Of a stretch of 64,000 bases of DNA, positions 1 through 8,035 are shown piece after piece. Origin of the DNA: Bacillus nakamurai (GTDB lineage Bacteria; Bacillota; Bacilli; Bacillales; Bacillaceae); the NCBI RefSeq assembly GCF_001584325.1, contig NZ_LSAZ01000043.1, positions 1 to 64,000 of the forward strand. The letters run 5' to 3'. Position 1 is the first letter of the stretch. Each line of letters begins with the position of its first letter. The notes under the pieces are model-generated. The model was not told the origin of the DNA. It worked only from the letters and a program-made list of their open reading frames with translations, and searched no databases. The position numbers were made by a program, and so were the translations under genes.

Positions 1-63
1 ACTTTTTTCATGTTGTTTTCGAAGCATTTTGTTGTTGTCAGCTGTTCATCAGCGACGTTTAAT

Positions 64-92
64 AATATAACACCCTTTAAATCATATTACAA
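64..92 (-). promoter_or_regulatory. rRNA-operon type SigA promoter facing out of the window
   Basis: On the minus strand a -35 TTGTAA (87-92) and a -10 TATATT (64-69) are separated by exactly 17 bases. The -10 is followed by a tract containing GTCGCTGATGAAC, which resembles the leader just downstream of rRNA promoters in the B. subtilis group. In B. subtilis the rrnB operon lies next to thiT (yuaJ) and is transcribed away from it, so this is probably the upstream promoter of that rRNA operon. The rRNA genes themselves are outside the window. Confidence 0.7.
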
Positions 93-172
93 TAGTTTTT
101 TTCAAAAAACCTCAGCGATTGTTTTGAGTAATGTAAGTTTTCATTTCTCTTCTATAGAATAAACGAGTTGTC

Positions 173-201
173 TTGTCGTATGTACTATTTTCTTGTATAG
201 T
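173..201 (+). promoter_or_regulatory. SigA promoter of thiT
   Basis: TTGTCG (173-178) and TATAGT (196-201) are 17 bases apart and lie about 25 bases ahead of the TPP aptamer. Transcription would start just before the riboswitch, giving a leader of roughly 210 nt before the thiT start codon. Confidence 0.6.
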
Positions 202-225
202 AGGATTGAACTAAATACTTGATGA

Positions 226-309
226 CCACAAGGGGAGCAATAAAGCTGAGAGTGAACGTTTCGTTCTGACCCTTTGAACCTGTTAGTTAACGCTGGCGTA
301 GGGATGTGG
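226..309 (+). promoter_or_regulatory. TPP (THI-box) riboswitch aptamer
   Basis: The stretch has the conserved THI-box blocks in order: GGGGAGC, GCTGAGAG, ACCCTTTGAACCTG, then TTAGTTAACGCTGGCGTAGGGA. The ends CCACA (226-230) and TGTGG (305-309) pair to close the P1 stem. It senses thiamine pyrophosphate and sits directly upstream of the thiamine transporter thiT, as expected for this class. Confidence 0.97.
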
Positions 310-334
310 CAAAGCCAAATGAATTGCAGCTTGT

Positions 335-380
335 AAGCAGTGCGTGGAACTTTCCCCATCCTTTCCCGCGCTGCTTTTTT
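335..380 (+). terminator. Riboswitch-controlled attenuator before thiT
   Basis: AGCAGTGCG (about 337-345) can pair with CGCGCTGCT (about 367-375), followed by six T residues. Its position between the aptamer and the thiT start suggests termination when TPP is bound, switching thiT off in thiamine-replete cells. Confidence 0.85.
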
Positions 381-419
381 GTTTGTCCTTAAAAGGGTTG
401 TCCAGTCAGGGGGAAAACT

Positions 420-1001
420 ATGAATCAATCAACACAGCTTGTGCGCTTAATTGAAATAGCGATTATGACCGGTGCGGCCGTCATTCTGGACATCGTGTCC
501 GGTATGTTTCTCCGTATGCCGCAAGGCGGTTCTGTCTCTATTATGATGATTCCGATTTTTTTAATTTCATTTCGCTGGGGGGTAAAGGCAGGACTGACGA
601 CGGGATTTCTGACCGGACTTGTCCAAATCGCGATCGGCAATCTCTTTTTGCAGCACCCGGTTCAGCTTTTGCTCGATTACATAGCGGCTTTTGCTGTAAT
701 CGGGTTTAGCGGTTTTTTTGCTTCTGCTGTCCGTAAAGCTGCTTTTGCCAAAAAAAGAAGCGCATTAACGGTATATGTCGTTATCGCCGTGTTTATCGGC
801 AGTATTCTGCGATATGCCGCTCATGTCGTCTCGGGCGCTGTCTTTTTTGGCAGCTATGCTCCGAAAGGGACTCCGGTTTGGATTTATTCTCTCGGTTATA
901 ACGCCACTTATATGGTCCCTTCTTTTATTATTTGCGCAATTGTACTTTGTTTATTATTTATTACTGCACCGCGGCTCCTTGAGACAAAGCGGACAGATTA
1001 A
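420..1001 (+). CDS. thiT: Energy-coupling factor thiamine transporter ThiT
   Basis: A 193-residue, very hydrophobic protein with about six membrane segments, the usual size for the substrate-binding S component ThiT of ECF transporters (YuaJ in B. subtilis). ThiT binds thiamine and works with the shared EcfA1/A2/T module encoded elsewhere. Family features visible are the SIMMIPIFLISFRWG segment (around residues 40-54) and the conserved second half with GYNATYMVPSF. The start is the ATG after a GGGGGA Shine-Dalgarno sequence. Expression is controlled by the upstream TPP riboswitch and attenuator, which independently supports the assignment. The gene is monocistronic, ending in a bidirectional terminator shared with floT. 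Confidence 0.96.
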   Translation: MNQSTQLVRLIEIAIMTGAAVILDIVSGMFLRMPQGGSVSIMMIPIFLISFRWGVKAGLTTGFLTGLVQIAIGNLFLQHPVQLLLDYIAAFAVIGFSGFFASAVRKAAFAKKRSALTVYVVIAVFIGSILRYAAHVVSGAVFFGSYAPKGTPVWIYSLGYNATYMVPSFIICAIVLCLLFITAPRLLETKRTD

Positions 1002-1034
1002 AAAACAGCAGGCGGTAAACGCCTGCTGTTTTTT
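1002..1034. terminator. Bidirectional terminator between thiT and floT
   Basis: AAAACAGCAGGCG pairs with CGCCTGCTGTTTT around a short loop, with A and T runs on both sides. It can stop thiT on the plus strand and the yuaF-floT transcript on the minus strand. Confidence 0.9.
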
Positions 1035-2562
1035 ATGCGTGATTCTCTTCGCTGCTTGCATCTTTCAGCTCTTTTGTCAGTTCATTAATGCTTTGTTTTA
1101 TGTTTCCTTTGCCTGAAAAATTCTCGATGATTTCTTTTACGTCTATTCCGGAAGAGGCCTTTAGGCTTTCTTGGAGACCTGCCATTAAATTGGTTGCGTA
1201 GCCTGTAACTCTATTGGCTCCGCCGCTTTCCCCGTTTCCGCCTGTATCAACGACGGTAATTTTATCAATGTTTGAAAGCGGGGCCGATACTTGCTTCGCA
1301 TATTCTGGAAGCATCTTCACAATCATATCAAGGATCGCTGCCTGCCCGTATTTTTCGAACGCTTCAGCGATTTTTTCTTTCGCTTCGGCTTCCGCAAGTC
1401 CTTTCAGGCGAATGACTTCAGCTTCCGTTTCCCCTCTTGCCTTTTCAGCCTCTGCTTTAGCAAGACCGTCTATTCTTACACGTTCGGCTTCCGCTTTCGC
1501 CATAGCCTCAATACTGTATTGCTCGGCGTCTGCTTCTGCGAGCTGCTTCGCCTTTGCAGCAGCGGCCGCTTGTTCTACTGAATAGCGGTCTGCATCAGCT
1601 TTTTTCTTCACTTCGGAATCATATTGGCGCTCACGGCGAAGAATTTCTTTTTCTTCCAATTCAATTTGTTTTTGCCGCTCGATAATTTTGACCTGCATTT
1701 CCTGCTCGGTCACCTGCTGGCGGGCTTTTGCGGTTTCGAGATCGTATGCCTGGTCAGCATTTGCTTTTGCGGTATCCTGGTCTCTCCGATATTCCGCCAT
1801 TTTCAGCTGGTTGATTTTTTCAGCTTCGGCAATTTCCGTAGCGCGTTCCAGTTCTGATTTTTTTGCGTCTTTATCAGCTTCCGCCCGTTTAATTCTTGTT
1901 TCTTTATCAGCTTCCGCCGTCGCAATATCCGCATCTCGTTTTACTTGGGCGATTCTCGGTTTACCTAATGATTCAAGATAGCCGTTTTTGTCGCGGACAT
2001 CTTTAATGGTAAAGGAGACGATCATCAGCCCCATTTTGGCAAGATCCTGGGACGCGACCCGCTGTACTTCTTGAGAAAACTTCTCTCTGTTTTTATAAAT
2101 TTCTTCTACCGTCATGGAACCAAGGATTGAACGCAGGTGGCCTTCTAATACTTCTCTTGCCTCTTGCTCGCGGTCTTCCTTGGATTTCCCTAAAAATTGT
2201 TCAGCGGCAGTCGCAATTTCGCCGATGGAGGCGCCGATTTTAATAATGGCCGTTCCATCCGCCATGACTGGCACGCCCTGTTCGGTGTACACTTCGGGGG
2301 TTGAGACGTCAAGCTTGCTTGACAATAGACTGAGCGGTTCGGCCTGCTGGAAAACCGGGAGCACGAATGTCCCCCCGCCGCGGACGATTTTCAGACGATT
2401 GCCGCCTTCATCAATATGGACATTTTTATTGCCAAGGTAGCTTCCGGTCACGATCAGGGCTTCATCCGGCCCCGCCGTCCGGTATTTTGTAATAAATACA
2501 GCAATGAGTGCGATGAGTAAAAAGAATACAACTCCGATGACGATTATAATCGGCATTGTCAT
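1033..2562 (-). CDS. floT: Flotillin-like membrane scaffold FloT
   Basis: A 509-residue protein with one N-terminal hydrophobic hairpin or anchor (residues 4-24), an SPFH/Band-7 domain (about 30-200), then a long Ala/Glu/Lys-rich heptad region (about 210-400) that forms the flotillin coiled coil, and a C-terminal oligomerisation region. The length and layout match B. subtilis FloT (YuaG), which organises membrane microdomains and influences fluidity, secretion and biofilm signalling. It follows yuaF by 20 bases on the same strand, behind an AAGGGGGAA Shine-Dalgarno sequence, so the two are co-transcribed. A SigW promoter precedes yuaF, consistent with an envelope-stress role. Confidence 0.96.
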   Translation of the reverse strand: MTMPIIIVIGVVFFLLIALIAVFITKYRTAGPDEALIVTGSYLGNKNVHIDEGGNRLKIVRGGGTFVLPVFQQAEPLSLLSSKLDVSTPEVYTEQGVPVMADGTAIIKIGASIGEIATAAEQFLGKSKEDREQEAREVLEGHLRSILGSMTVEEIYKNREKFSQEVQRVASQDLAKMGLMIVSFTIKDVRDKNGYLESLGKPRIAQVKRDADIATAEADKETRIKRAEADKDAKKSELERATEIAEAEKINQLKMAEYRRDQDTAKANADQAYDLETAKARQQVTEQEMQVKIIERQKQIELEEKEILRRERQYDSEVKKKADADRYSVEQAAAAAKAKQLAEADAEQYSIEAMAKAEAERVRIDGLAKAEAEKARGETEAEVIRLKGLAEAEAKEKIAEAFEKYGQAAILDMIVKMLPEYAKQVSAPLSNIDKITVVDTGGNGESGGANRVTGYATNLMAGLQESLKASSGIDVKEIIENFSGKGNIKQSINELTKELKDASSEENHA

Positions 2563-2582
2563 AACAAGTTCCCCCTTATTAT

Positions 2583-3113
2583 TTAAATTGGTTCATGCGG
2601 TGTCACAGAGAGCACTCCGTCTTTCACGTCGATAATTAACACTGCCGTTCCGTAATTAATCTGTTCGTTATCAAAACTGACCGCGGACTTGGAGATAGCG
2701 CCGCCGATACCCTCTATTAAGACCTCCCCATAGCCGTCTTTCGGAACGGAGGTAATAATCTTGCCGACTCTCCCTCTTAAATCCGCTTCCCGATAAACGA
2801 GCGATTCCTCGGCTGATGAAAGCGGCACAAGGACAAAGATATGGAGCAAGCTGACGAAGAGAACTGAAACAGCAAATGATAGTAATCCAATAACAGGACT
2901 TGATAGCGGAGCGGCGATTTCGCCGATATAACCTGAGGCTGAGAAGATCGTCAGAAACGACAATATCAACGCGGGATTCAGAAAAGAGACCGGAACGGCT
3001 TCTGAGAGGCCGTGAAAAACATCATTGAAAAAAAGAAACAAAAGCGTCAGACTTCCCGCAATGATAAGGGTGTAAAGATAAATCGTTTGTAACGGAATAT
3101 GAAATGTGTCCAC
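2583..3113 (-). CDS. yuaF: NfeD-like membrane protein YuaF
   Basis: A 176-residue protein with several transmembrane segments in the first ~100 residues and a C-terminal beta-rich OB-fold domain (about 105-176, containing DLRGRVGKIITSVPKDGYGEVLIEG), the pattern of short NfeD proteins. Such proteins are almost always encoded beside a flotillin, as here with floT 20 bases downstream. The start is GTG behind a strong AAAGGAGGG sequence. A well-formed SigW promoter lies just upstream, placing yuaF-floT in the cell-envelope stress regulon. Confidence 0.93.
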   Translation of the reverse strand: MDTFHIPLQTIYLYTLIIAGSLTLLFLFFNDVFHGLSEAVPVSFLNPALILSFLTIFSASGYIGEIAAPLSSPVIGLLSFAVSVLFVSLLHIFVLVPLSSAEESLVYREADLRGRVGKIITSVPKDGYGEVLIEGIGGAISKSAVSFDNEQINYGTAVLIIDVKDGVLSVTPHEPI

Positions 3114-3157
3114 AATCTGCCCTCCTTTCGGATGAGATGATGGAGTGCTACTTTATA

Positions 3158-3183
3158 TACGGACGGTCCGCCGAAAGGTTTCA
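3158..3183 (-). promoter_or_regulatory. SigW promoter of yuaF-floT
   Basis: On the minus strand TGAAAC (3178-3183) and CGTA (3158-3161) are exactly 16 bases apart, matching the ECF SigW consensus. The site is about 45 bases upstream of the yuaF GTG start. In B. subtilis the homologous operon belongs to the SigW regulon. Confidence 0.9.
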
Positions 3184-3255
3184 ATTTTCAGAAAAGCAAG
3201 AGCAAATAAATGAATATAAAAGCTGGATATGGTAATGTTTTCTTGAGGAGGAGAT

Positions 3256-3747
3256 ATGATGAGTATTTTTAATGAAGCAAGACAGCAGACTTGGAATGAA
3301 GTGAAGGGCCTTTCAGATCACGAATTCAACCAGAAGCCGTCGGCTGAAGAGTGGAGCGTGCGGGAAGTGCTTGACCATTTAAAGAAAATTGATGAAACAG
3401 CGCATACCCTTTTATCAGAACGAGCAATGGAGGCACCGCTGAAAGAAACAGAGGAAAAACCGCTTGAGATGGCAGAGGACAGAACGAACAAACGCACCGC
3501 TCCGCCTCACCTTGCGCCTGAACAAGACCGCAAATCAATCGTTGAAATGAAAGAGGAGTTAGATGTGGCGAGGCAGCACTTGACCGCCGTCATTGCTTCA
3601 TTAAAAGAGGAGGACTTTGAACGAGTGCTTCCGCATCCCGTTTTTCAAGAATTGACGATCCGCCAATGGATTGATTTTATCGGCCATCACGAAAAGCGGC
3701 ACATCAATCAGATAGAAGAAATTAAACAAAAAATCGAAAGGGTCTGA
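3256..3747 (+). CDS. yuaE: DinB/YfiT-family four-helix protein YuaE
   Basis: A 163-residue soluble, helix-rich protein of the DinB superfamily. The family's metal-site histidines are visible as VREVLDHLKKI (His about 42) and FIGHHEKRHINQIEEI near residues 143-149. Many DinB-like proteins are metal-dependent thiol transferases, but no substrate can be inferred here. ATG codons at 3256 and 3259 both fit the GAGGAGGAG Shine-Dalgarno sequence. It converges on yuaD and shares a terminator with it. Confidence 0.85.
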   Translation: MMSIFNEARQQTWNEVKGLSDHEFNQKPSAEEWSVREVLDHLKKIDETAHTLLSERAMEAPLKETEEKPLEMAEDRTNKRTAPPHLAPEQDRKSIVEMKEELDVARQHLTAVIASLKEEDFERVLPHPVFQELTIRQWIDFIGHHEKRHINQIEEIKQKIERV

Positions 3748-3773
3748 ACTCAGACCCTTTCGATTTTTTTCTT
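3731..3773. terminator. Bidirectional terminator between yuaE and yuaD
   Basis: AATCGAAAGGGTCTGA and TCAGACCCTTTCGATT form a long perfect hairpin flanked by T runs in both directions. It overlaps the 3' ends of both convergent genes. Confidence 0.9.
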
Positions 3774-4259
3774 GGCACGCTTCGGTTCATAAGAATGAAT
3801 GTCTATCGGATCGCCCGCACAAATGTCGCCCGGCCGTTCGACGATACAGACAATGCCCCTTTTGCCCATCGCATGCCGCACAAACGCCGGAGCCAGTTTC
3901 GGATGATGCTGGTAATAGGATTGAATGACCTCTCCCGGCTGAATGCACGGATCATTTTCTCCCTCACACAGGAAGGAGGCACCGCTTGGAAAAATGATCC
4001 TGCTGCCTTCTTTAAGTAATGTTAATGAAGGGAAACCGCTGATGGCAATATTGACGCCGAGCCATTCCGGGAAGAAGTTCGGAATCCCCATCGCCTCGGC
4101 AATCTCATCACATTCCTCCATTGACACGATTGAAATCTGCCTGCGGTTAAAAATTTCGGTTCCTCTCTCATACATCAGCTCCCGTGCCCCCGCTTTTTTG
4201 GTCAGGCCAAAATGCAAGTCCCCGGGAATCCCTCCGTAATCCGCATAAAGCTTGTCCAT
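3750..4259 (-). CDS. yuaD: MOSC-domain protein YuaD, N terminus apparently lost to a frameshift
   Basis: The 169-residue reading frame encodes a MOSC domain (a beta-strand fold of molybdenum-cofactor sulfurases and sulfur-carrying proteins), with IPGDLHFG, RQISIVS, PEWLGVNI and VRHAMGKRGIVCIVE typical of the family. The ATG at 4259 lacks a Shine-Dalgarno sequence and its frame stays open upstream (TFFTKR) to a nearby stop. In another frame an ATG at 4330 behind GGCGG encodes MWRRIKAKAEGLYKADTK. Adding one A in the A-run at 4277-4280 would join the two into a ~193-residue protein. This is either a genuine inactivating or shortening mutation or a sequence error. The MOSC core is intact. Molybdopterin-related function is inferred from the family only. 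Confidence 0.8.
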   Translation of the reverse strand: MDKLYADYGGIPGDLHFGLTKKAGARELMYERGTEIFNRRQISIVSMEECDEIAEAMGIPNFFPEWLGVNIAISGFPSLTLLKEGSRIIFPSGASFLCEGENDPCIQPGEVIQSYYQHHPKLAPAFVRHAMGKRGIVCIVERPGDICAGDPIDIHSYEPKRAKKKIERV

Positions 4260-4399
4260 TCTTTTGGTGAAAAATGTTTTGTATCGGCTTTATATAACCC
4301 TTCAGCCTTTGCTTTTATCCGTCTCCACATAAAACCGCCGCCTTTTTCTTGCCATTATCCGTAAAAAACCCCGCTCTGTAAAGGAACGGGGACATTTTT

Positions 4400-5608
4400 T
4401 TATACTGTTTTCGGCGTCAGGCCAAAGCAGCGTTTGTAAATCCAGTTGTATGCTTTCTCATTTAAATCTCTTGGGTTTCCGAATGTTTGCGGATCTTTCA
4501 TCGCTTCTTTTGATAAACGCTCAATCATGTCCGGAGATACGCCTTGTTCTTCTAAGCTCGGAACCTCTAAATCTTTTACGAGGTCATACATCCAATTGAC
4601 AGACGCTTTGGCCGCTTCTTCCGTCGACATTTTGCTTGTGTCAATTCCGAAAGCTTTGGCGATGCGGGCGAATTTCTCAGGATAACCCTTCCAATTGTAT
4701 TCCATTACAGGCCCCATCATGGCCGCCACACATTGTCCGTGAGCGACAGGAATAATGCCGCCGAGTGTCTGGCTCATCGCGTGCGCCGCGCCTGCTGATT
4801 CACTGCCGTATGAAAGGCCTGCAAGCATTGCTGCCTGCGCCATGCCGTATCTTGCTTCTACATCCTCCCCGTCAGCAAATGCACGCTTAATATAATGCGC
4901 CGCATATTCAATGGCCATCAGGGCTACGGCATCCGTAATCGGCTGGGCGAATTTCATCGTGTAGCATTCGATGGCGTGCGCCAATGCATCGATACCTGTC
5001 ATTGCTGTTACATGCGGAGGCATGGAAACGTGAAGCTCAGGGTCAATAACAGTTAGATGCGCGGCGATAAGCGGTCCGCCCGTATTGAATTTAAATTCTC
5101 TTTCCTCATCTGTGATGACGGCCCATTGTGTAACCTCTGAACCTGTTCCCGCGGTTGTCGGGATCGTTGTCAGCGGAGGAATACGGTTTTCCAGCGGTTT
5201 TTTGCCTTCTGCGGCTTCGTAATCAAGCACGCTTCCTTCATGTGTCGCTTCTACGCCGATTGCTTTGGCGGTATCCATGGAGCTTCCGCCGCCAACAGCC
5301 ACAAGGCCGTTGCAGTTTTCTTTTTTATACAGCTCTGATCCTTCGTTTACGAGGCGTACAGGAGGGTTCGGTTCAACTTTGTTAAACAGTACGACTTCAA
5401 TGCCTGCCTCCTGTAACGATTCAATGACTGGGTTCGCCACTCCCGCATTATAAATTCCGGGGTCTGTGACGAGAAGGGCTTTTGTTACGCCTAACGCGCC
5501 AACTTCATTTCCAACGTGTTTAATCGCGCCGATACCGTGCTTGATCACCGTCGGAATTTCGAATGTATGGAATTTATGCATGCTTTCTACTTTCATATTT
5601 AATGTCAT
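4400..5608 (-). CDS. gbsB: Choline dehydrogenase GbsB (type III iron alcohol dehydrogenase)
   Basis: A 402-residue iron-dependent alcohol dehydrogenase oxidising choline to glycine betaine aldehyde. Visible motifs are the nucleotide-binding GGGSSMDTAKA (around 105-115), TTAGTGSEVTQWAVI, and the metal-binding DALAHAIECY and AHGQCVAAMM segments. It lies 17 bases downstream of gbsA and completes the choline-to-glycine betaine pathway. The ATG at 5608 follows GGAGGA. Alternative in-frame Met codons nearby make the first few residues uncertain. Confidence 0.95.
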   Translation of the reverse strand: MTLNMKVESMHKFHTFEIPTVIKHGIGAIKHVGNEVGALGVTKALLVTDPGIYNAGVANPVIESLQEAGIEVVLFNKVEPNPPVRLVNEGSELYKKENCNGLVAVGGGSSMDTAKAIGVEATHEGSVLDYEAAEGKKPLENRIPPLTTIPTTAGTGSEVTQWAVITDEEREFKFNTGGPLIAAHLTVIDPELHVSMPPHVTAMTGIDALAHAIECYTMKFAQPITDAVALMAIEYAAHYIKRAFADGEDVEARYGMAQAAMLAGLSYGSESAGAAHAMSQTLGGIIPVAHGQCVAAMMGPVMEYNWKGYPEKFARIAKAFGIDTSKMSTEEAAKASVNWMYDLVKDLEVPSLEEQGVSPDMIERLSKEAMKDPQTFGNPRDLNEKAYNWIYKRCFGLTPKTV

Positions 5609-5625
5609 ATTGAGTCTCCTCCTTA

Positions 5626-7098
5626 TTATGAATGGAACCAGTTAACAGCTGCAGGTTTTGTGTTGCGGTAAATATGTTTGACTTCTGTATATTCTTCAAG
5701 GCCGATTTTGCCGAGTTCGCGGCCAAAGCCGGATTGTTTATAACCGCCCCAAGGCGCTTGTGCGAAATACGGATGAAAATCATTGATCCAAACCGTTCCC
5801 ATCCGCAGTTTTGCGGCCACCCGTTCACATTTTTCAATATCTTTGGACCATACTGCTCCGGCCAGGCCGTAAATGGTGTCGTTTGCGAGTCTGACAGCCT
5901 CTTCTTCGGAAGAGAATGACTCGACTGTTAAAACAGGGCCGAATATCTCCTCCTGTACAATCCGCATATCAGAGGTACAGTTTGAGAAAATAGTAGGTTC
6001 ATAGAAGAAACCGTTTTGAAGCTCGGGATCGTCAGGGCGTTTGCCGCCTGTTTCAAGTTTAGCGCCTTCTTGGATTCCGATTTCTACATATTTTTCAACT
6101 TTTGCCCGATGCTCGGCGGAAATCAGAGGGCCGCTTTCGGTATCTTCATGAAATCCGCTGCCTAATTTGATGCGTTTCGTGCGTTTAATCAGCTCCGCTA
6201 AAAATTCATCATGAATGGCTTCGTCCACTAAAAGGCGCGAGCCCGCCGAACAGACCTGGCCGGCATGGAAAAACACGGCGTTCAGCGCTTGGTCGGCAGC
6301 CACTTCAAGATCCGCATCTTGAAACACGATATTCGGATTTTTCCCGCCAAGCTCAAGGGCAATTTTTTTTACATTGCCGCTTGCCGCCTGCATAATCTTT
6401 TTGCCTGTTTCGATTCCGCCCGTGAAGGACACTAAGTCGACGTCCAGGTTTCTCGCAAGCTCGTCGCCGACTGTTGCTCCCGGTCCTAACACCAGATTTG
6501 CGACACCTTTCGGAATGCCCGCTTCTTCTATTAATTGAAATACTTTAATCGTCGTCAGCGGAGTGATTTCACTCGGTTTTAAAACAATGGTGTTTCCAGC
6601 CGCAAGAGCGGGAGCGATTTTCCAGCTTGCCTGCAAGAGCGGATAATTCCACGGGGTAATTTGTCCGCATACGCCGATAGGCTCTCTGACAATTTTGCTC
6701 ACAGAATCGGGAATCGGAGATGAAATAACCTCGCCCCCGTCTTTATCCGCAAGGCCGGCATAATATTGAAATACATTTGCGATATCGTCCATATCGGCTT
6801 TGCTTTCTTCAAGTGTTTTTCCTGTATCAAGTGATTCCAGCTCAGCCAGTTCATTCAGGTCGCGCCTGATTAATTCCGCAATTTTCAGAACAAATTTTCC
6901 GCGCTCAAGTCCGGAAAGCGCCGGCCAGTCTCCTTCATTAAATGCTCTTCTGGCTGCGGCGATAGCTTTTACGGCATCGCCGCGGTCACCTTCGCATACC
7001 GTTGCAATTTCTTCTTGATTAAATGGGTTAATGATACGGCGGGTCTGTTTTTTTTCTGCGCTGATCCATTCGCCGCCGATATATAACGTTTTGCTCAT
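5626..7098 (-). CDS. gbsA: Glycine betaine aldehyde dehydrogenase GbsA
   Basis: A 490-residue NAD(P)-dependent aldehyde dehydrogenase producing the osmoprotectant glycine betaine from its aldehyde. The catalytic glutamate is in LELGGKNP and the nucleophilic cysteine in GQVCSAGSRLL (about residues 255 and 288). TPWNYPLLQ and the C-terminal PWGGYKQSGFGRELG are also typical. It is the first gene of gbsAB, transcribed divergently from gbsR. A SigA promoter (TTGACA, 17 bases, TAAATT) lies about 60-90 bases upstream. Confidence 0.97.
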   Translation of the reverse strand: MSKTLYIGGEWISAEKKQTRRIINPFNQEEIATVCEGDRGDAVKAIAAARRAFNEGDWPALSGLERGKFVLKIAELIRRDLNELAELESLDTGKTLEESKADMDDIANVFQYYAGLADKDGGEVISSPIPDSVSKIVREPIGVCGQITPWNYPLLQASWKIAPALAAGNTIVLKPSEITPLTTIKVFQLIEEAGIPKGVANLVLGPGATVGDELARNLDVDLVSFTGGIETGKKIMQAASGNVKKIALELGGKNPNIVFQDADLEVAADQALNAVFFHAGQVCSAGSRLLVDEAIHDEFLAELIKRTKRIKLGSGFHEDTESGPLISAEHRAKVEKYVEIGIQEGAKLETGGKRPDDPELQNGFFYEPTIFSNCTSDMRIVQEEIFGPVLTVESFSSEEEAVRLANDTIYGLAGAVWSKDIEKCERVAAKLRMGTVWINDFHPYFAQAPWGGYKQSGFGRELGKIGLEEYTEVKHIYRNTKPAAVNWFHS

Positions 7099-7160
7099 GA
7101 GAGTCCTCCTTACCGAAAAGTAAGTTTGTTAAATAAAAATTTAATGTTTTTAACAATATT

Positions 7161-7189
7161 AATTTAACATACGTTTTTTTACGTGTCAA
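7161..7189 (-). promoter_or_regulatory. SigA promoter of gbsAB
   Basis: On the minus strand TTGACA (7184-7189) and TAAATT (7161-7166) are 17 bases apart. A dyad with TTAAT (7141-7145) and ATTAA (7158-7162) overlaps the -10 and transcript start, a plausible roadblock operator for GbsR, which represses gbsAB in B. subtilis when choline is absent. Confidence 0.7.
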
Positions 7190-7219
7190 AACCTAGTTTG
7201 TCCTCTTTTAGGTTTTGAC
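7185..7219. repeat. Perfect 11-bp inverted repeat spanning divergent gbsA/gbsR -35 boxes
   Basis: GTCAAAACCTA (7185-7195) is perfectly repeated in inverse as TAGGTTTTGAC (7209-7219) with a 13-base spacer. Each arm contains a TTGAC -35 core pointing outward, toward gbsA on the left and gbsR on the right (TTGACT 7215-7220, TAAGAT 7237-7242). Confidence 0.8.
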
Positions 7220-7299
7220 TTTTTGTGATGATTCGTTAAGATTAAAAACATAAAGAAATGACTTAACAAATTTAATCTTCAGGAGAAAAGAGGGACAGT

Positions 7300-7848
7300 A
7301 TGGATGAAAATCCAGAATTCGCAGCTATAGAACAAGCAAGGGACCTTGTTATTGATTCAATTGCAGAGACGATGGATCTTTACGGAATTACCCGGAGCGT
7401 CGGGATTTTATATGGAACAATGTATATGAGAGATGAGATGACGCTTGATGAAATGCGTGAGGAGCTGCAAATGAGCAAACCGAGCATGAGCACCGGCGTC
7501 AAAAAACTGCAGGACTTAAATGTGGTCAAAAAAACCTTTCACCGCGGCACCAGAAAGCATACATTTGTGGCGGAAAAGGATTTCTTTACGTTTTTCACAA
7601 ATTTTTTCCCGCCGAAATGGGACAGGGAAGTTCAGGTCAATTTGGCCGCCATCGTTCAAGCCCAGGCGGATTTGCAAGCCGTTTTGGAGAAGGAAGACGG
7701 TGATTCAAAATTAAAAGAAGAAGCACAGCATTTATATGATCAGCTTGAAAGCTCAAAAGCCTATTACAATTGGCTGAAGCGGCTTGCCGAATCGGTGCAG
7801 AGCGGGGAGATTTTCAAATTTATCCCGATAGAAACGTCTGAATCTTAA
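7300..7848 (+). CDS. gbsR: Choline-responsive repressor GbsR
   Basis: A 182-residue MarR/GbsR-type transcription factor with a central winged helix-turn-helix (about 45-100, including TLDEMREELQMSKPSMSTGVKKLQDLNVV) and a helical C terminus used for dimerisation and ligand binding. In B. subtilis it senses choline and represses gbsAB and the choline importer opuB. It is divergent from gbsAB, the classic arrangement. The start follows AGGAGAAAAGAGG. A weak hairpin overlapping its 3' end (7832-7860) followed by T residues may terminate it. Confidence 0.94.
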   Translation: MDENPEFAAIEQARDLVIDSIAETMDLYGITRSVGILYGTMYMRDEMTLDEMREELQMSKPSMSTGVKKLQDLNVVKKTFHRGTRKHTFVAEKDFFTFFTNFFPPKWDREVQVNLAAIVQAQADLQAVLEKEDGDSKLKEEAQHLYDQLESSKAYYNWLKRLAESVQSGEIFKFIPIETSES

Positions 7849-8035
7849 CAGGCGTTTTTTCTTGCTTTCTGTCACTATGCGTCGTGTTTTCAGATAATCC
7901 CTCAGAAAATATAGGAAGATAACCCCATTTACTTCCATTAAAATTGATGTTAAATTTTTATAGGTAAATATTGGTCATTCTCCTTTAAAGGCGGGTGATC
8001 AGGGTTTAAAATATTTTTTAGGGGGATTTGTTAAC

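Noticed and set aside
141-428. 95-codon minus-strand open frame
   Set aside because: Covers the TPP riboswitch and attenuator of thiT; it is a shadow of a well-defined RNA.
1214-1981. Several Ser/Ala/Phe-rich plus-strand open frames inside floT
   Set aside because: They are the reverse complement of the Ala/Glu/Lys-rich coiled coil of FloT and have no ribosome-binding sites.
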